A stretch of 43,534 nt of DNA from Phycisphaerales bacterium (GTDB lineage Bacteria; Planctomycetota; Phycisphaerae; Phycisphaerales; SM1A02): NCBI GenBank assembly GCA_009691705.1, contig SIAR01000020.1, positions 1 to 43,534 of the forward strand, written 5' to 3'. This document shows, in pieces, positions 42,104 to 43,534 of the stretch. Both the position numbers and the translations under genes were made by a program. Position 1 is the stretch's first letter; every line of letters starts with the position of its first letter. Under the pieces are notes generated by a model. That model saw only the letters and a program-made list of their open reading frames with translations, was not told the origin of the DNA and searched no databases.

Positions 42104-42589
42104 TCACCGCCGGCGATGCATCGCGCGGTCGATGTCGCGTTGACTATCGCGCTTTGAAATCACCTGTCGCTTGTCACCCTTGGTACGTCCCGTGCCGACC
42201 CCTACCAGCAATTTGGCGAATCCATTCTTGAAATAAATCTTGAGCGGAACGAGCGAGACACCCTTCGCCTGCATCTGCCCGGCGAGTTTTTCGATCTCGC
42301 GACGCTTGGCCAGAAGTCGTCGTACACGAATCGGCACATGTTGGCGGTCGCGTCCCGCTGGCGCGTACTCGGCGATATGAACTCCGTGAAGATTCAGCCG
42401 CAGCGGATTGAGCTCGGCCATGACCCACCCCTCAGCAAGGCTGACCTGTGACCCACGAACTGATTTGACCTCAGTTCCGAGCAGCTCTATGCCGCATTCA
42501 ATCGTTTCTCCTATTGAGAAATCATGAAAAGCCTTGCGATTATCGATCATTGGTGATTGATCGGATGTTTTTTCGCGCTTTCTCGCCAC
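42104..42589 (-). CDS. smpB: tmRNA-binding protein SmpB
   Basis: A 161-residue protein that brings tmRNA to stalled ribosomes for trans-translation. Family motifs: IDNRKAFHDFSIGETIECGIELLGTEVKS, then LNLHGVHIAEY, then RRLLAKRREI and VPLKIYFKNGFAKLLVGVGTGR. The Lys/Arg-rich C-terminal tail that enters the mRNA channel is present. GTG 42589 is chosen because TATGTT ends 6 nt upstream and the protein then has a normal length; the longer frame adds Cys-rich sequence not seen in SmpB. The tmRNA gene is not in the window. Confidence 0.95.
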   Translation of the reverse strand: MARKREKTSDQSPMIDNRKAFHDFSIGETIECGIELLGTEVKSVRGSQVSLAEGWVMAELNPLRLNLHGVHIAEYAPAGRDRQHVPIRVRRLLAKRREIEKLAGQMQAKGVSLVPLKIYFKNGFAKLLVGVGTGRTKGDKRQVISKRDSQRDIDRAMHRRR

Positions 42590-42804
42590 GGGTGAAACAT
42601 ACCCGCGAGCGACTGCGCAACTGCAAATCGACCGAATCTGCCACGAGATAGTTTGCACTAATCAAAGAATGCAGCATAATGACTGCGTACGAATGGCTTG
42701 GCTATTCGTATGCGTTTGTGCTGGGCGAGAGTTGTGCCTCGCTCGGCTGTGTTTTCGTTCCAACTCTTGTGAAGCCCACCCCCCCACCAAAGGCACTCTG
42801 ACCC
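42590..42804. promoter_or_regulatory. Divergent promoter region of smpB and the last gene
   Basis: TATGTT (complement of 42596-42601) is the predicted smpB -10 box. GCGTACGAAT (42685-42694) and ATTCGTATGC (42704-42713) form an inverted repeat with nine matches in ten. It could be an operator or a hairpin in the leader of the + strand gene. I searched for a tmRNA next to smpB and found none. Confidence 0.45.
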
Positions 42805-43534
42805 ATGAAGACCCGTGTACTCCTCGGCATCCTTTCGACAGTTGCGACCTCCATTTACTTTGGCGCGAGCGTCCACGCCGATGCGCCACGCGTGCAACCT
42901 GCCGCAGCGCTCTCACTCATTGGAACGACGCAAGGACCGCACGATGTTTCAAGTGCGCGTCGAGATTTCTTCGATGCCAACCCAGGCGCTGACTTCTTCG
43001 AGCGCGGAGAGCGAATCACTCGCGTTTTCGGACGCGCCTTCTCGCAAGGCCGCGGAGCAAGCGAAAGCGCCAACGCATTCATCGCGCAACACTCTGACAT
43101 CTATGGGGTTCCTGCTAATCAGATCTTGCCCATTGGAGCATTTCCCGATGGCAGCCACGCCGTCGATGTCTACTGGGATGAAGCCACCGAAGCCTATCGC
43201 TTCACTTTGCTCGGATACTCGCAGTTCGTCGCGGGGGTGCCGGTCTTTCGCAGTTCGCTCAAATTGCTGATGCGCAACGAAGCGGGATTTCCACTCGTCC
43301 TCGCATCGTCAGACTTGCGCAATCTTGGAGCATTTGCCAGCACACTCGTCGGTCGTCCAACGCTTGGCGACTTCAATCAACGCACTTGGTCTGGCCAAGC
43401 GATTCGTATCGCGGCGCTCGCTGAACCAACCGATCCACAACTCGTGATCTTCGCCGGCGTCGATGACTCGCCAGCCAAGCCGACACTCGCGGTGAGTTTC
43501 ATTGTCACCCGCGGAGTTCCTGGTTCAGGACTCT
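42805..43534 (+). CDS. Exported protein, N-terminal part (cut by window end)
   Basis: The frame is open from ATG 42805 to the window end (243 codons), with no stop. A signal peptide covers about the first 25 residues. The next 200 residues are soluble. The segment around YRFTLLGYSQFVAGVPVFRS and SSLKLLMRNEAGFPLVLASSDL resembles the FTP/PepSY-like propeptides of secreted thermolysin or fungalysin metalloproteases. If so, the catalytic domain would lie beyond the window. No ribosome site stronger than AAAGG (19 nt before the ATG) is seen, and the inverted repeat at 42685-42713 lies upstream. Confidence 0.7.
   Translation, partial: MKTRVLLGILSTVATSIYFGASVHADAPRVQPAAALSLIGTTQGPHDVSSARRDFFDANPGADFFERGERITRVFGRAFSQGRGASESANAFIAQHSDIYGVPANQILPIGAFPDGSHAVDVYWDEATEAYRFTLLGYSQFVAGVPVFRSSLKLLMRNEAGFPLVLASSDLRNLGAFASTLVGRPTLGDFNQRTWSGQAIRIAALAEPTDPQLVIFAGVDDSPAKPTLAVSFIVTRGVPGSGL

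Noticed and set aside
42590-42804. tmRNA gene next to smpB
   Set aside because: The gap is too short and shows neither the tRNA-like ends nor a tag reading frame.

Overview
The window is a dense, housekeeping-rich stretch of bacterial chromosome. I infer a planctomycete, probably of the Phycisphaerae. Three features point there: a secreted protein ending in a VPAPG / hydrophobic / RRRR sorting tail (31760-32458), a type II pseudopilin with an exact H-x9-DG motif (26838-27617), and a bS21 and an RNase E/G with long low-complexity tails. No mobile element, tRNA, rRNA or CRISPR array was found.

Layout. 1-9465 (mostly +): the end of an ABC-2 permease, a HIT-family nucleotide phosphorylase, an MFS-like transporter, ribosomal protein S1 with a strong terminator, a structured non-coding gap, then a probable operon of an exported AMMECR1-like protein, an STN-like exported protein and a GT39-like membrane glycosyltransferase. 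9462-15750: a MacB-type permease (-), a small unknown protein (+), an orphan sensor kinase (-) diverging from a zinc-ribbon protein and trmB (+), then a (-) operon rpsU-rsfS-hydrolase. 15862-24800: YacP-like NYN protein and pdxH (+), dnaE (-), a small membrane protein (+), a class IV aminotransferase with a coupled membrane protein (-), and an Uup-like ABC-F ATPase (+). 24815-32458: anti-sigma/ECF sigma pair (-), pseudopilin (+), an EEP-family protein coupled to a CysQ/Hal2-like phosphatase (-), dnaK (+), PEP-CTERM-like protein (-). 32707-43534: ptsI, RNase E/G, dxr, rseP and an SDR (+), smpB (-), and a truncated secreted protein (+).

Together the genes cover translation and RNA metabolism (S1, bS21, RsfS, TrmB, SmpB, RNase E/G, YacP-like, ABC-F), replication (DnaE), proteostasis (DnaK, RseP), isoprenoid and vitamin B6 synthesis (Dxr, PdxH), and envelope or export functions.

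The most striking signal is in gene starts. At about a dozen genes on both strands a TAnnnT -10-like box ends 5-9 nt before the start codon with no Shine-Dalgarno sequence, which predicts leaderless mRNAs. Other genes (dnaK, ptsI, sigma, anti-sigma, pseudopilin) have longer leaders with purine-rich ribosome sites. This rule also fixed several starts (dnaE, smpB, cysQ). Other items of note are a structured RNA candidate after rpsA, a palindrome upstream of dnaK, His-Gly repeats in RNase E/G and a Gly/Arg tail on bS21. All family assignments are from reading the sequence; no database search was run.
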